DNA of 64,000 nt, taken from assembly GCA_964511185.1 (NCBI GenBank), contig CAZEDU010000006.1, positions 11,362 through 75,361 on the forward strand. The letters are read 5' to 3'. This document shows, one piece after another, positions 34,795-42,643 of the stretch (position 1 is its first letter; every line of letters starts with the position of its first letter). Both the position numbers and the translations under genes were made by a program. Under the pieces are notes generated by a model. That model searched no databases. It worked only from the letters and a program-made list of their open reading frames with translations, and was not told where the DNA came from. The DNA is from CAZEDU01 sp964511185. Its GTDB lineage: Bacteria > Myxococcota > Myxococcia > Myxococcales > Myxococcaceae.

Positions 34795-35077
34795 GGGCCT
34801 AGAGGGGAGTGGGGCTGGGTCGTCGAACGCTCGAACGAGAGGCCACCAGCGCCGGCAAGCTTCGGGCGGGGGCTTTGACGCGTTGGTCGCCCTGGTGCAG
34901 CGAACCGCGGAGAGAAAGGTACCGTTTCTGGTACCCAGGACTCCGCAGTTCAGACCGACGACGACGTCGAAGCGGGCAACCACGTGCCGTGAAGCGGTCG
35001 CGTCTTGGCGGAAGCACGGGCCATCAAAGCGCAGGCAAAGCACCCACCCAGCCCACTGTCTCCCTATGAGCCGCTTC
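34795..35077 (-). repeat. 283-bp dispersed element, copy A, with nested hairpin
   Basis: Read on the minus strand it aligns end to end with 53087-53369, roughly 80% identical by eye, with four single-base indels. The core holds an outer stem (34903-34912 with 34941-34950, one G-U on the minus-strand RNA) and an inner GGTACC/GGTACC stem with a 6-nt loop (34918-34935). The indels break every shared reading frame, which argues for a DNA or RNA element. It fills the 307-base space between the DUF1552 gene and the Lhr-type gene. Confidence 0.8.
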
Positions 35078-35088
35078 GAGGTGCTCGC

Positions 35089-38000
35089 TTAGAGCGCGCC
35101 CGCCATTTCGGCCGGCACGGGCATCGACACCTCGGCCGACTGGGGCACGCCGTCGACGTAGGTCACCCACTTGCCCATCACCGCCGGCACCCGCGGGCCC
35201 GGGGTGACGATGCCGGTCAAGTTGAGCGGATCCACCGCGCTCAGATGAAGGGTGAGCCCGCTCGGCGCCGTCCGCCGCACCGAGCGCGCTAAGTCGACCG
35301 CCTCGGGCAGCGCGAACTGCTCGCCGGCGAAGCCGGAGACGAAGCGGCCGCCGCGGACCTCCCCGCGCGCCTCCAGCCGGCGGTACACGTAGAGCAGCTC
35401 CCGCCACGCCGGCGCGAGCGGCTCGCGGGTGAGCAGGTCGCGCCACACGATGCCGTAGCGCCGCAGGAACAGCTTCGCGAGCGGCTCGAGCACGTCGCCT
35501 TCGACACCGAAGCCCTTGAGCAGGCTCCAGCGGCCAGGCCCGCCGCGCTGCATGGCGCGCTGGCGCTTGCGCGCCTTGGGTGACTGCAGCACCCGCAGGT
35601 TCTCCACCGCGTCGGCGGTGACGATGCCGGCAGCGAGCAGCTCCCACAGCGCGTCTTCAATCTCCGTCGGCAGCCGCTGGGTCGCCGCGACCAGCTCGGT
35701 GAAGAACGAAGCGCCGCGCTGGTTGAGCGCGTCGGCGACCTGCCACGCGACCTGCGAGAGCTCGGGCCCCAACGGCGTCTCGGTCGGCCGCGCCGCGGCG
35801 AGCAGCCACGGCAGCGCGGGGCGGTGCACGAAGGTGAGGCTCGCGTTGCGCCCCGGCAGCGGCGAGCGGCCGCGCGCCGCCTCCACCGTCTCCATCCGCG
35901 CGACGGGGCTCGAGTTGCCGCGCGGCCCGAAGGTGTTGGGCTTCGGCTCGCGCCGGGTCAACCTGCCCCACGCGACCTCGCCGCCGAAGCACGCGCGCTC
36001 GAGCAGCTCGGGCTGGTAGCGGCGCATGCGCGCGGGGAACAGGTGCTGCTCCCACGCGGCGGCCGGCGCCTCGTAACCTTGCAGCAGCTCCACCGCCTTC
36101 ACCATGCCGCGCGGCCCTTGCAACCCATCGGTCGGCTCCAGGTGGTGCCAGCGGAACAGAAAGCGCATCACGTCTTGGGGCGAGAGCGGCTGAATCTCCG
36201 CGCGCAGGCGCCCGACGGTGCCGCGGTGGATGCGCTGGAGCAAACGGCGGTCGCACCACTCCGTCGCGGCGCCCGACCCGGGGCGGAAGGTGCCCCGCAG
36301 CACCTGCCCCTGCGACTCGAGCTGAAAGAGCGCCTGCTCCACCGCGCTCACCGAGAGCTGGAGCGTCGCCGCGAGCTCCTCCCCGGTGGTGCGCCCCAAA
36401 ATCTCCATCCACCCGCGCACCACCTTGAGCGCCGCCTCGTCGCGCGCCATCGGCCCATCGCCCGGCAGCGGCGAAAGCTTCGGCGTCATCTGTCCGTCGG
36501 GGAACAACGCCTCGGCGGCCGGCACCCGCTCGGCGGCGATGAGGAACTCGCCCGGCCCACCGTCGCCCGCACTGGCGACCGACAAGGTCGCCGCGCGCCC
36601 CTCGGAGACCAATTCGTCGAGCCAAGCGGTGTCCACGCGCCCGCGCGGCACCAGCACCAGCTGCAGGAGCGCGTCGTGCAGCTCCTCGGCGTCGCGCACC
36701 ACCGGCTGCGCGTCGGCCACGACTTGGGCAATCGCCTGCGAGTCGAGCGCGCCGAAGGCCGCGGCGTCGGACGGCGGCAACGTCCGGCGCACGCTCACCG
36801 CGCGGGCGCGACGCTCCTCCAACGGCGCGTCGTCCAGGTACGTGTACGGCGCGCTGTTCAACATCTGGTGCGCGAAGACGCTCGGCTCGGGCAGGTCCAC
36901 CGCGCGCCGCTCGATGCGGCCGGCCTTCAGCGCGCGCAGCACCTCCTTGAGGCCGTCGACGTCCATCGCCTCCCGCAGGCAGTTGTCGAGCGTCTCTCGG
37001 ACGAGCGGGTGGTCGGGCACCTCGATGTCGCCGCCGCCGTGGTTGTCCTGGCAGCCGACCTGCGCGGGGAAGACCGCGGCGAGCAGGTCGTCGGACCGCG
37101 CGCGCTGAATCGGCGGCGGCACCCGCTTGCCGCCGGAGGAGCGGCTCAAGGCGAGCGCGCGGGTGGCGTTCCAGCGGAAGCGCGTGCCGAACAGCGGCGC
37201 CTGCAGAATCGCCTGCACCAAGACCTCTTCCACGTTGTCGGCGTTCAGGAAGTCGAAGATTTCGATGAGCGGGAAGCTGTGCTGCTCGCCGAGCGAGAGG
37301 AGGATGCCGTCGTCGGACGCGGCCGCCTGCAGCTCGAAGTCGAAGGTCCGGCAGAAGCGCTTGCGCAGCGCCATGCCCCAGGCGCGGTTGATGCGCCCGC
37401 CGAACGGCGCGTGGAGGATGAGCTGCATGCCGCCGGCCTCGTCGAAGAAGCGCTCGGCGACGACGCAGCGCTGCGAGGGCACCGCCCCGAGCGCGCCCGC
37501 CCCCGCTTGGAGGTAGCGCAGGAGCAGGTCCGCCCCGTCCGGCGGAAGCCGGAGCGTCTTCGCCAGGTACTCGGCCGCGTCCTCGCGCTGGGGCAGCGCT
37601 TCGCGCAGCTTGCCGACTTGAGTGGACAGCTCGTCGGTGCGAGACGGCGCCTCGCCGCGCCAGAACGGAATCGACGGCGGCGCGCCGTGCGCGTCCTCCA
37701 CGCGCACCTGACCGCCGAAGAGCCGCTTGATGCGCCACGAGGTCGAGCCGAGGAGAAAGACGTCCCCCGCGGTGCTCTCGACCGCGAAGTCCTCGTCGAG
37801 GTCGCCGACCACCTTCTCCTCGGGCTCGGCGACGACTTGGTAGGTGAACAGGTCGGGAATCGCGCCGCCGTTGAGCAGCGCGGTGAGCCGCGCGCCGCGC
37901 CGGGGCTTGAGCCAGCCGTTCACCCGGTCGTGGTGAAGGTGCACCCGCGCCCGCCCGCGCGAGGTGGACACGCCTTCCGAGAGCATGTGGAGCACCTGGT

Positions 38001-39402
38001 CGTACTCGGCGCGCGTCAGAGCGCGGTACGGGTAGGCGCGGCGAAAGCGCTCGAACAGCTCGTCTTCGTCCCACTCCTGGCAGGCGCACTCGGCGACGAT
38101 CTGCTGCGCGAGCACGTCGAGCGGCTTGTTCGGCAGAATCACCGCGTCGAGCTCGCCCTGGTGAATCGCCTGCAAGAGCGCGGTGCACTCGACCAGCTCG
38201 TCGCGCGTCATCGCGAAGAGGATGCCCTTCGAGGTGCCGCCGTAGTGGTGGCCGGCGCGGCCCAGCCGCTGGAGCATCACCGCGATGCTGCGGGGCGAGC
38301 CGAGCTGACAGACCAGGTCGACCGAGCCGATGTCGATGCCGAGCTCGAGCGAGGCGGTCGCCACCATCACCGACAGCGTGCCGGCCTTGAGCCGCTCCTC
38401 CGCCTTGAGCCGAAGCTCGCGCGCCATGCTGCCGTGGTGCGCGGCCACCTTGTCTTCGCCGATGCGCTCGCCCAGGTCGTGCGCCACGCGCTCGGCGAGC
38501 TTGCGGGTGTTCGTAAAAATGAGCGTGGTGCGGTGCTCCTGGGTGAGCGCCACCAAGCGGTCATAGACCTGGCCCCACATCTCGTGGGTGGCGACGGCCG
38601 AGAGCTCGTCCTCCGGCACCTCGATGGAGAGCTCCCACGGGCGCACGTGGCCAATCTGCACGACCTCGCAGGGCTTTCGGCCGGGCGTTGGCGCGCCGGT
38701 GAGGAACTCGGCGATGACCGAGAGCGGCTTCTGCGTCGCCGACAGCCCCACGCACTGAATCGGCCGGCCGACGAGGGACTTGAGCCGCTCCATCGAGAGC
38801 GTGAAGTGGGAGCCGCGCTTGTCTCGGGCGAGCGCGTGGATTTCGTCGACCACCACCGTCCGCACGGCCTTCAGCGTGGCGCGCGAGCGCTCGGCGGTCA
38901 GGTAGAGGAAGAACGACTCCGGCGTGGTGATGAGCAGGTGCGGTGGGCGCTTGATCATCGCCGCGCGCTCGCTGCTCGGGGTGTCGCCGGTGCGCACCAA
39001 CACCCGAATCGGCTGAGGCTCATAGCCCATCGCCCGCGCGCGCTGGTTCAGCTCCTCGAGCGGCGAGAGCAGGTTCTTCTGCACGTCGTTGCCGAGCGCC
39101 TTGAGCGGCGAGACGTAGACGAGCTGCGTCTCGTCGGTGAGCGCGCCTTCGAGCGAGCGGCGAAAGAGCTGATCCAAGCACGCGAGGAAGGCGGTGAGCG
39201 TCTTGCCCGAGCCGGTGGGCGCGGCGATGAGCACATCGTCGCCGCTGCGGATGCGCGGCCAGCCGAGCCGCTGTGGCTCCGAGGGAGTGCCGAGCCGCTC
39301 GGCGAACCAGCGCTGAACGATGGGATGGAAGTCGGAGAGCGCGGGGTCGACGGGCGCGCTCGCCGGCGCGGCGAGATCGAGCTTGAGCTGAGGCAGTGGC
39401 AT
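35089..39402 (-). CDS. Lhr-family DEAD/DEAH superfamily 2 helicase
   Basis: A 1437-residue protein. Helicase motifs: Walker A IAAPTGSGKT (about residue 60), SPLKALGNDV, TTPESFFLYL, DEIH (VVVDEIHALARDKRG), LSATQ, then TNTRKLAERVAHDLG and LGRAGHHYGG in RecA-like domain 2. The winged-helix and beta-barrel Lhr core follows (RIKRLFGGQVRVEDAHG, LHAPFGGRINRAWGMALR), and a long C-terminal region about 900-1437 matches the tail of long Lhr proteins. These unwind DNA:RNA hybrids and take part in DNA repair. The ATG at 39402 is preferred over a GTG at 39432. Confidence 0.92.
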   Translation of the reverse strand: MPLPQLKLDLAAPASAPVDPALSDFHPIVQRWFAERLGTPSEPQRLGWPRIRSGDDVLIAAPTGSGKTLTAFLACLDQLFRRSLEGALTDETQLVYVSPLKALGNDVQKNLLSPLEELNQRARAMGYEPQPIRVLVRTGDTPSSERAAMIKRPPHLLITTPESFFLYLTAERSRATLKAVRTVVVDEIHALARDKRGSHFTLSMERLKSLVGRPIQCVGLSATQKPLSVIAEFLTGAPTPGRKPCEVVQIGHVRPWELSIEVPEDELSAVATHEMWGQVYDRLVALTQEHRTTLIFTNTRKLAERVAHDLGERIGEDKVAAHHGSMARELRLKAEERLKAGTLSVMVATASLELGIDIGSVDLVCQLGSPRSIAVMLQRLGRAGHHYGGTSKGILFAMTRDELVECTALLQAIHQGELDAVILPNKPLDVLAQQIVAECACQEWDEDELFERFRRAYPYRALTRAEYDQVLHMLSEGVSTSRGRARVHLHHDRVNGWLKPRRGARLTALLNGGAIPDLFTYQVVAEPEEKVVGDLDEDFAVESTAGDVFLLGSTSWRIKRLFGGQVRVEDAHGAPPSIPFWRGEAPSRTDELSTQVGKLREALPQREDAAEYLAKTLRLPPDGADLLLRYLQAGAGALGAVPSQRCVVAERFFDEAGGMQLILHAPFGGRINRAWGMALRKRFCRTFDFELQAAASDDGILLSLGEQHSFPLIEIFDFLNADNVEEVLVQAILQAPLFGTRFRWNATRALALSRSSGGKRVPPPIQRARSDDLLAAVFPAQVGCQDNHGGGDIEVPDHPLVRETLDNCLREAMDVDGLKEVLRALKAGRIERRAVDLPEPSVFAHQMLNSAPYTYLDDAPLEERRARAVSVRRTLPPSDAAAFGALDSQAIAQVVADAQPVVRDAEELHDALLQLVLVPRGRVDTAWLDELVSEGRAATLSVASAGDGGPGEFLIAAERVPAAEALFPDGQMTPKLSPLPGDGPMARDEAALKVVRGWMEILGRTTGEELAATLQLSVSAVEQALFQLESQGQVLRGTFRPGSGAATEWCDRRLLQRIHRGTVGRLRAEIQPLSPQDVMRFLFRWHHLEPTDGLQGPRGMVKAVELLQGYEAPAAAWEQHLFPARMRRYQPELLERACFGGEVAWGRLTRREPKPNTFGPRGNSSPVARMETVEAARGRSPLPGRNASLTFVHRPALPWLLAAARPTETPLGPELSQVAWQVADALNQRGASFFTELVAATQRLPTEIEDALWELLAAGIVTADAVENLRVLQSPKARKRQRAMQRGGPGRWSLLKGFGVEGDVLEPLAKLFLRRYGIVWRDLLTREPLAPAWRELLYVYRRLEARGEVRGGRFVSGFAGEQFALPEAVDLARSVRRTAPSGLTLHLSAVDPLNLTGIVTPGPRVPAVMGKWVTYVDGVPQSAEVSMPVPAEMAGAL

Positions 39403-39450
39403 GGGGCGTCCATAGACTGAACGGGGGTTCACCTGACGTCAACCCCGTGA

Positions 39451-39480
39451 GGGGACAGTCCCCTGCGGGGGCAGTCCCCG
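39451..39480. repeat. GGGGAC-N-GTCCCC palindromic repeat, copy 5
   Basis: GGGGACAGTCCCC (39451-39463) is followed by TGCGGGGGCAGTCCCC, between divergent genes and close to the Lhr gene start. Confidence 0.8.
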
Positions 39481-39579
39481 GCCTGATTTCACAGCTGCTG
39501 CAATTCCTCCGTGCACGCAGCTTTTGAATGGCTCCATTCGATAATTCCAGGGCAAGGGGATTTCCGAAGAGTCGATTCC

Positions 39580-40695
39580 ATGCGCATCCCGTCCCCGTCG
39601 GCCGGAGCCTCGGAGAAGTCGCGCCGGTCGCGCGTGCGGCGGCGCTCGCTCGCGTTCACCGCGAAGGCGCGCGGCGTGGTGAAGCGGACCAAAGTGCTGA
39701 CGGGCCGGCTCGAGCGCTTCGTCGCGGACGCCCGCCTCAGCGCGCACGAGCGGAAGGTGCTCAAAGCGAGCGTGGCGAGCGTTCGGCGCATCGCCGACAC
39801 GATGGTGGCGCCGCAGGCGAAGCCGATGCTGGGCGCCTTGGATCAGCTGATCCGCTGGCTCGACAAGCAGACCAAGACCCAGGGCGTGAAGGGACAGCTC
39901 CGGCTGCTCCAGAACGCGGCGCGGAGCGCGCTGCGAAAGGCCACGCGCGACGCGCAGGTGAACGTGCTGCCGCGCGGCCGCGGCTGGGCGCAGGCCTTCG
40001 AGGGCGTGCGCTACCGCAAGCTGCGCTACCAAGGCGTCGAGGTCCACGCCGTGGCGGTCGACCTCGCCAACCCCAAGGTGCGCTTGCAGACGAACGCGCC
40101 CCACACCCGCGGTCGGCACATCGTTCACCAGGCGCGGGCGCACAACGCCGAGGTCGTCATCAACGGCGACTTCTTCACGGCGAAAGACAGCTACCGGCCC
40201 AGCGGGCTGGCGATGACCCAGGGCAGGAAGTGGCACCAGGTCGTCCCGGGCTGGCGCAGCAAGCACTCGGCGTTCGAGCCGCACCTGGCGTTCAACGGGC
40301 AGCGCGCGGAGCTGCTCGACTCGTACAAGAAGACGCCCCGCTGGGCGAAGAACGCCGTGTCGTCGCGCCCGCTGGTGCTGCGCCGCGGGAAGGTGGTGAC
40401 GCGGTATGCCGAGCCCCTCAAGGCGCTGGCGATGCCGCGCACCGCGGTGGGGCTGTCGCGCGGGCGCCGCGTGCTCTACCTCGTGGCGTCGGACGGGCGG
40501 TCGCACGTGAAGGGCCTGACGGGCCCTCAAATCGGCCGGCTGCTGCGCTCGCTCGGCGCCTCCGATGGCCTGGCGATGGACTCGGGCGGCAGCGCTCAGA
40601 TGTACATGAAGAAGCGCGGAATGGTGAAGCGCTCGAGCGACTTGGCGCGCCAACGGCCAGTGTCGAACGTGCTGATGGTGCAGGCGCAGCCATAA
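39580..40695 (+). CDS. Phosphodiester glycosidase (NAGPA)-domain protein
   Basis: A 371-residue protein. The C-terminal two thirds are the NAGPA fold: VEVHAVAVDLANPKVRL, AEVVINGDFF, SGLAMTQGRKW, RTAVGLSRGRRVLYLVASDG and the signature GLAMDSGGSAQMYM. Relatives remove GlcNAc from phosphodiesters, or trim phage or cell-wall polymers. The N-terminal 120 residues are very basic and helical, and no signal peptide is visible from the ATG at 39580 (nor from an in-frame ATG at 39511). This is unusual for a family that is mostly exported. Confidence 0.85.
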   Translation: MRIPSPSAGASEKSRRSRVRRRSLAFTAKARGVVKRTKVLTGRLERFVADARLSAHERKVLKASVASVRRIADTMVAPQAKPMLGALDQLIRWLDKQTKTQGVKGQLRLLQNAARSALRKATRDAQVNVLPRGRGWAQAFEGVRYRKLRYQGVEVHAVAVDLANPKVRLQTNAPHTRGRHIVHQARAHNAEVVINGDFFTAKDSYRPSGLAMTQGRKWHQVVPGWRSKHSAFEPHLAFNGQRAELLDSYKKTPRWAKNAVSSRPLVLRRGKVVTRYAEPLKALAMPRTAVGLSRGRRVLYLVASDGRSHVKGLTGPQIGRLLRSLGASDGLAMDSGGSAQMYMKKRGMVKRSSDLARQRPVSNVLMVQAQP

Positions 40696-40705
40696 TTAGT
40701 CCTGT

Positions 40706-40715
40706 CTAATATTAG
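40706..40715. promoter_or_regulatory. Palindromic operator candidate upstream of SRPBCC-arsR
   Basis: CTAATATTAG is a perfect 10-bp palindrome in a short AT-rich pocket (TAATTA is also present at 40693-40698) upstream of an operon that ends in an ArsR-type regulator. Self-regulation through this site is inferred. Confidence 0.4.
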
Positions 40716-40760
40716 GCTGCTTTGCTAGTGTCGGCGCCCGACCACTTCGGGGAGCTGATC

Positions 40761-41390
40761 ATGGCTGACGTGTTTGGAACTGAGTTTCGTCGCGTGGAGA
40801 ACCGCGAGCACCTGGGCAAGCCCGCGATCGTCGCGGTCGCCATCCGCACCTACGACACGACGGTCGAAGACCTGTGGGAGGCGCTCACCACGCCCGAGCG
40901 GCTGGCCCGCTGGTTCCTCCCCGTCGAGGGCGAACTGAAGCTGGGCGGCCGGTATCAGCTCAAAGGCAATGCGGGCGGCACCATCACCCGCTGCGACCGG
41001 CCCGAGGCGCTCGACGTGACGTGGGAGTTCATGGGCGGCACGAGCTGGGTCAACGTCCGGCTCGCGCCCGAAGGAAAGAAGGCGCGGTTCACGCTCGAGC
41101 ACATCGCGCACAAGGGCGGAATCGGCGAGGAGCACCTCCAGAAGTACGGCCCAGGCGCGGTGGGCATCGGCTGGGACCTCGGGCTGCACGGCCTGAAGCA
41201 GCACGTGGCCAACCCGGCGGTGGCGATCGACCCCGCCGCGTTCGAGGCCTGGACGTTGTCGAGCGAGGGCAAAGCGTTCGTCCGCAAGTGCGGCGAAGCG
41301 TGGTGCGAGGCGCACATCGCGTCGGGCGCGAACCCCGAAGAGGCGCGCGCGCAGGCGGAGCGAACCATCGCGTTCTACACAGGTGAATGA
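40761..41390 (+). CDS. SRPBCC/AHSA1-family protein
   Basis: A 209-residue START-like protein: IRTYDTTVEDLWEALTTPERLARWFLPVEGELKLGGRYQL, then ALDVTWEFMGGTSWVNVRL and FTLEHIAH. These form the helix-grip pocket of the AHSA1 family. The C-terminal part has an added helical section with GIGWDLGLHGLKQHV. GGGGAGCT precedes the ATG. Its stop overlaps the ArsR gene; AHSA1-ArsR pairs are common, with the pocket protein thought to bind a small molecule. Confidence 0.9.
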   Translation: MADVFGTEFRRVENREHLGKPAIVAVAIRTYDTTVEDLWEALTTPERLARWFLPVEGELKLGGRYQLKGNAGGTITRCDRPEALDVTWEFMGGTSWVNVRLAPEGKKARFTLEHIAHKGGIGEEHLQKYGPGAVGIGWDLGLHGLKQHVANPAVAIDPAAFEAWTLSSEGKAFVRKCGEAWCEAHIASGANPEEARAQAERTIAFYTGE

Positions 41391-41725
41391 TGCATGCGTT
41401 CGACGTCCTGGGTGATCCGGTTCGGCGGCGAATCTTGGAGCTCCTGACCGAAGGCGAGCTCGCCTCCGGCGCGGTGGTCGAGGTCATCTCCAAGGAGTTC
41501 GGCATCACCCAGTCGGCGGTCTCGCAGCAGCTCAAGGTCTTGCGGGAGAGCGGGTTCGCGACGGTGCGCGCCGAGGGCACGCGGCGGCTCTACGCGGTCG
41601 ACGCGCGGCCGCTCGCCGAGGTCGATGCCTGGCTCGAACCCTTTCGGCGCTTCTGGGGCCATCGCCTCGAGGCGCTCGCCACCGAGATCGCGCGTGGAAA
41701 ACGCGCGCGGAAGACGCGCCGCTGA
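41387..41725 (+). CDS. ArsR-family transcriptional regulator
   Basis: A 112-residue winged helix: LGDPVRRRILELLTEGELASGAV, recognition helix region FGITQSAVSQQLKVLRESGFATVRAEGTRRLYAVD. It lacks the CxC metal site of arsenic/cadmium sensors, so it belongs to the metal-independent type usually paired with SRPBCC proteins. Starts in the ATGATG that overlaps the previous stop. Confidence 0.92.
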   Translation: MMHAFDVLGDPVRRRILELLTEGELASGAVVEVISKEFGITQSAVSQQLKVLRESGFATVRAEGTRRLYAVDARPLAEVDAWLEPFRRFWGHRLEALATEIARGKRARKTRR

Positions 41726-41750
41726 AAGTCGAACCACTCAAGAGGAGCCC

Positions 41751-42473
41751 ATGCCCAAGCCCCCCGCTCTCCCCGCTCTCAAAGAAGTCCTGCGCGAGCT
41801 CGCCGCGCTCGAGGAGCCGAAGATGCGCGAGGCCAACGAGCGCCGCGGCGATGGCCACGGCGTGAACCTCACCCACCTCCGCGCGCTCGCGAAGCGGCTC
41901 AAGACCCAGCACGCGCTCGCGCTTCAGCTCTGGGCCACCGGCGACACGGCCGCGCGGCTCCTCGCGACCTTGGTGTGCAGGCCGGCGTCTCTCTCCGAGA
42001 AGGAGCTCGACGCGATGGTCCGCGACATCCGCTCGCCCAAGCTCCTCGACTGGTTCATCGTGAACATGGTGAAGCCCGGCCGCCACGCCGAGGCGCTCCG
42101 TCCGCGTTGGAAGGACGGCGATGGCCTCGTCGGCCGCGGGGGGTGGAGCCTGACCACCGAGCGCGTCGTCAAGAACGCGGAAGGCCTCGACCTCGAGGGG
42201 CTCCTCGACCAAATCGAGAAGGAGATGAAAAAGGCCCCCGCCCACAAGCAGTGGGCGATGAACCACTGCCTCGCGGAGATTGGCATTCACCATCGAGCGC
42301 ACCGCGCGCGGGCCATCGACATCGGCAAGCGCCTCGCGGTCTTCATCGACTACCCGGCGTCGCCAGGCTGCACGCCGCCTTACGTGCCGATGTGGATCGC
42401 CGAGATGGTGCGCCGCCAGAAAGAAGCGCGCGCGCCCGCGCGGCGACCGACGAAGGCGAAGAAGCTGGCCTGA
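41751..42473 (+). CDS. AlkD-like DNA alkylation repair protein
   Basis: A 240-residue helical protein: LKEVLRELAALEEPKMREANERRGD, HLRALAKRLKTQHALALQLWATGDTAARLLATL, DWFIVNMVKPG and QWAMNHCLAEIGIHH. This is the HEAT-like layout of AlkD glycosylases, which excise alkylated bases. AGAGGAG precedes the ATG; 25 bases after arsR. A basic C-terminal tail follows. The 170-base spacer downstream shows nothing clear. Confidence 0.75.
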   Translation: MPKPPALPALKEVLRELAALEEPKMREANERRGDGHGVNLTHLRALAKRLKTQHALALQLWATGDTAARLLATLVCRPASLSEKELDAMVRDIRSPKLLDWFIVNMVKPGRHAEALRPRWKDGDGLVGRGGWSLTTERVVKNAEGLDLEGLLDQIEKEMKKAPAHKQWAMNHCLAEIGIHHRAHRARAIDIGKRLAVFIDYPASPGCTPPYVPMWIAEMVRRQKEARAPARRPTKAKKLA

Positions 42474-42643
42474 CGGCGCTCGTCCAGGCGCTCACACAGA
42501 TGAGCGGCGTCGACAACAGCGCCCATCCCCCGGCTCGAAGTCGTGGCGCTGGTCGACGTTCGCCGCTGCGTCCGCCAAGTCCAGCCCCGTCCCCTCCAGG
42601 CCGACTGCGCGCGACATCTCTCCCTGGAAGGGGTTGCAACCAC

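Noticed and set aside
34795..35043. Protein-coding gene inside element copy A (minus strand, about 118 codons)
   Set aside because: Single-base indels relative to copy B shift the frame, so conservation is at nucleotide level; kept as a repeat instead.
35824..39420. Long open frame on the plus strand opposite the Lhr-type helicase gene
   Set aside because: Arg/Ala/Gly-rich translation without domains; shadow of a GC-rich gene with strong motifs on the other strand.
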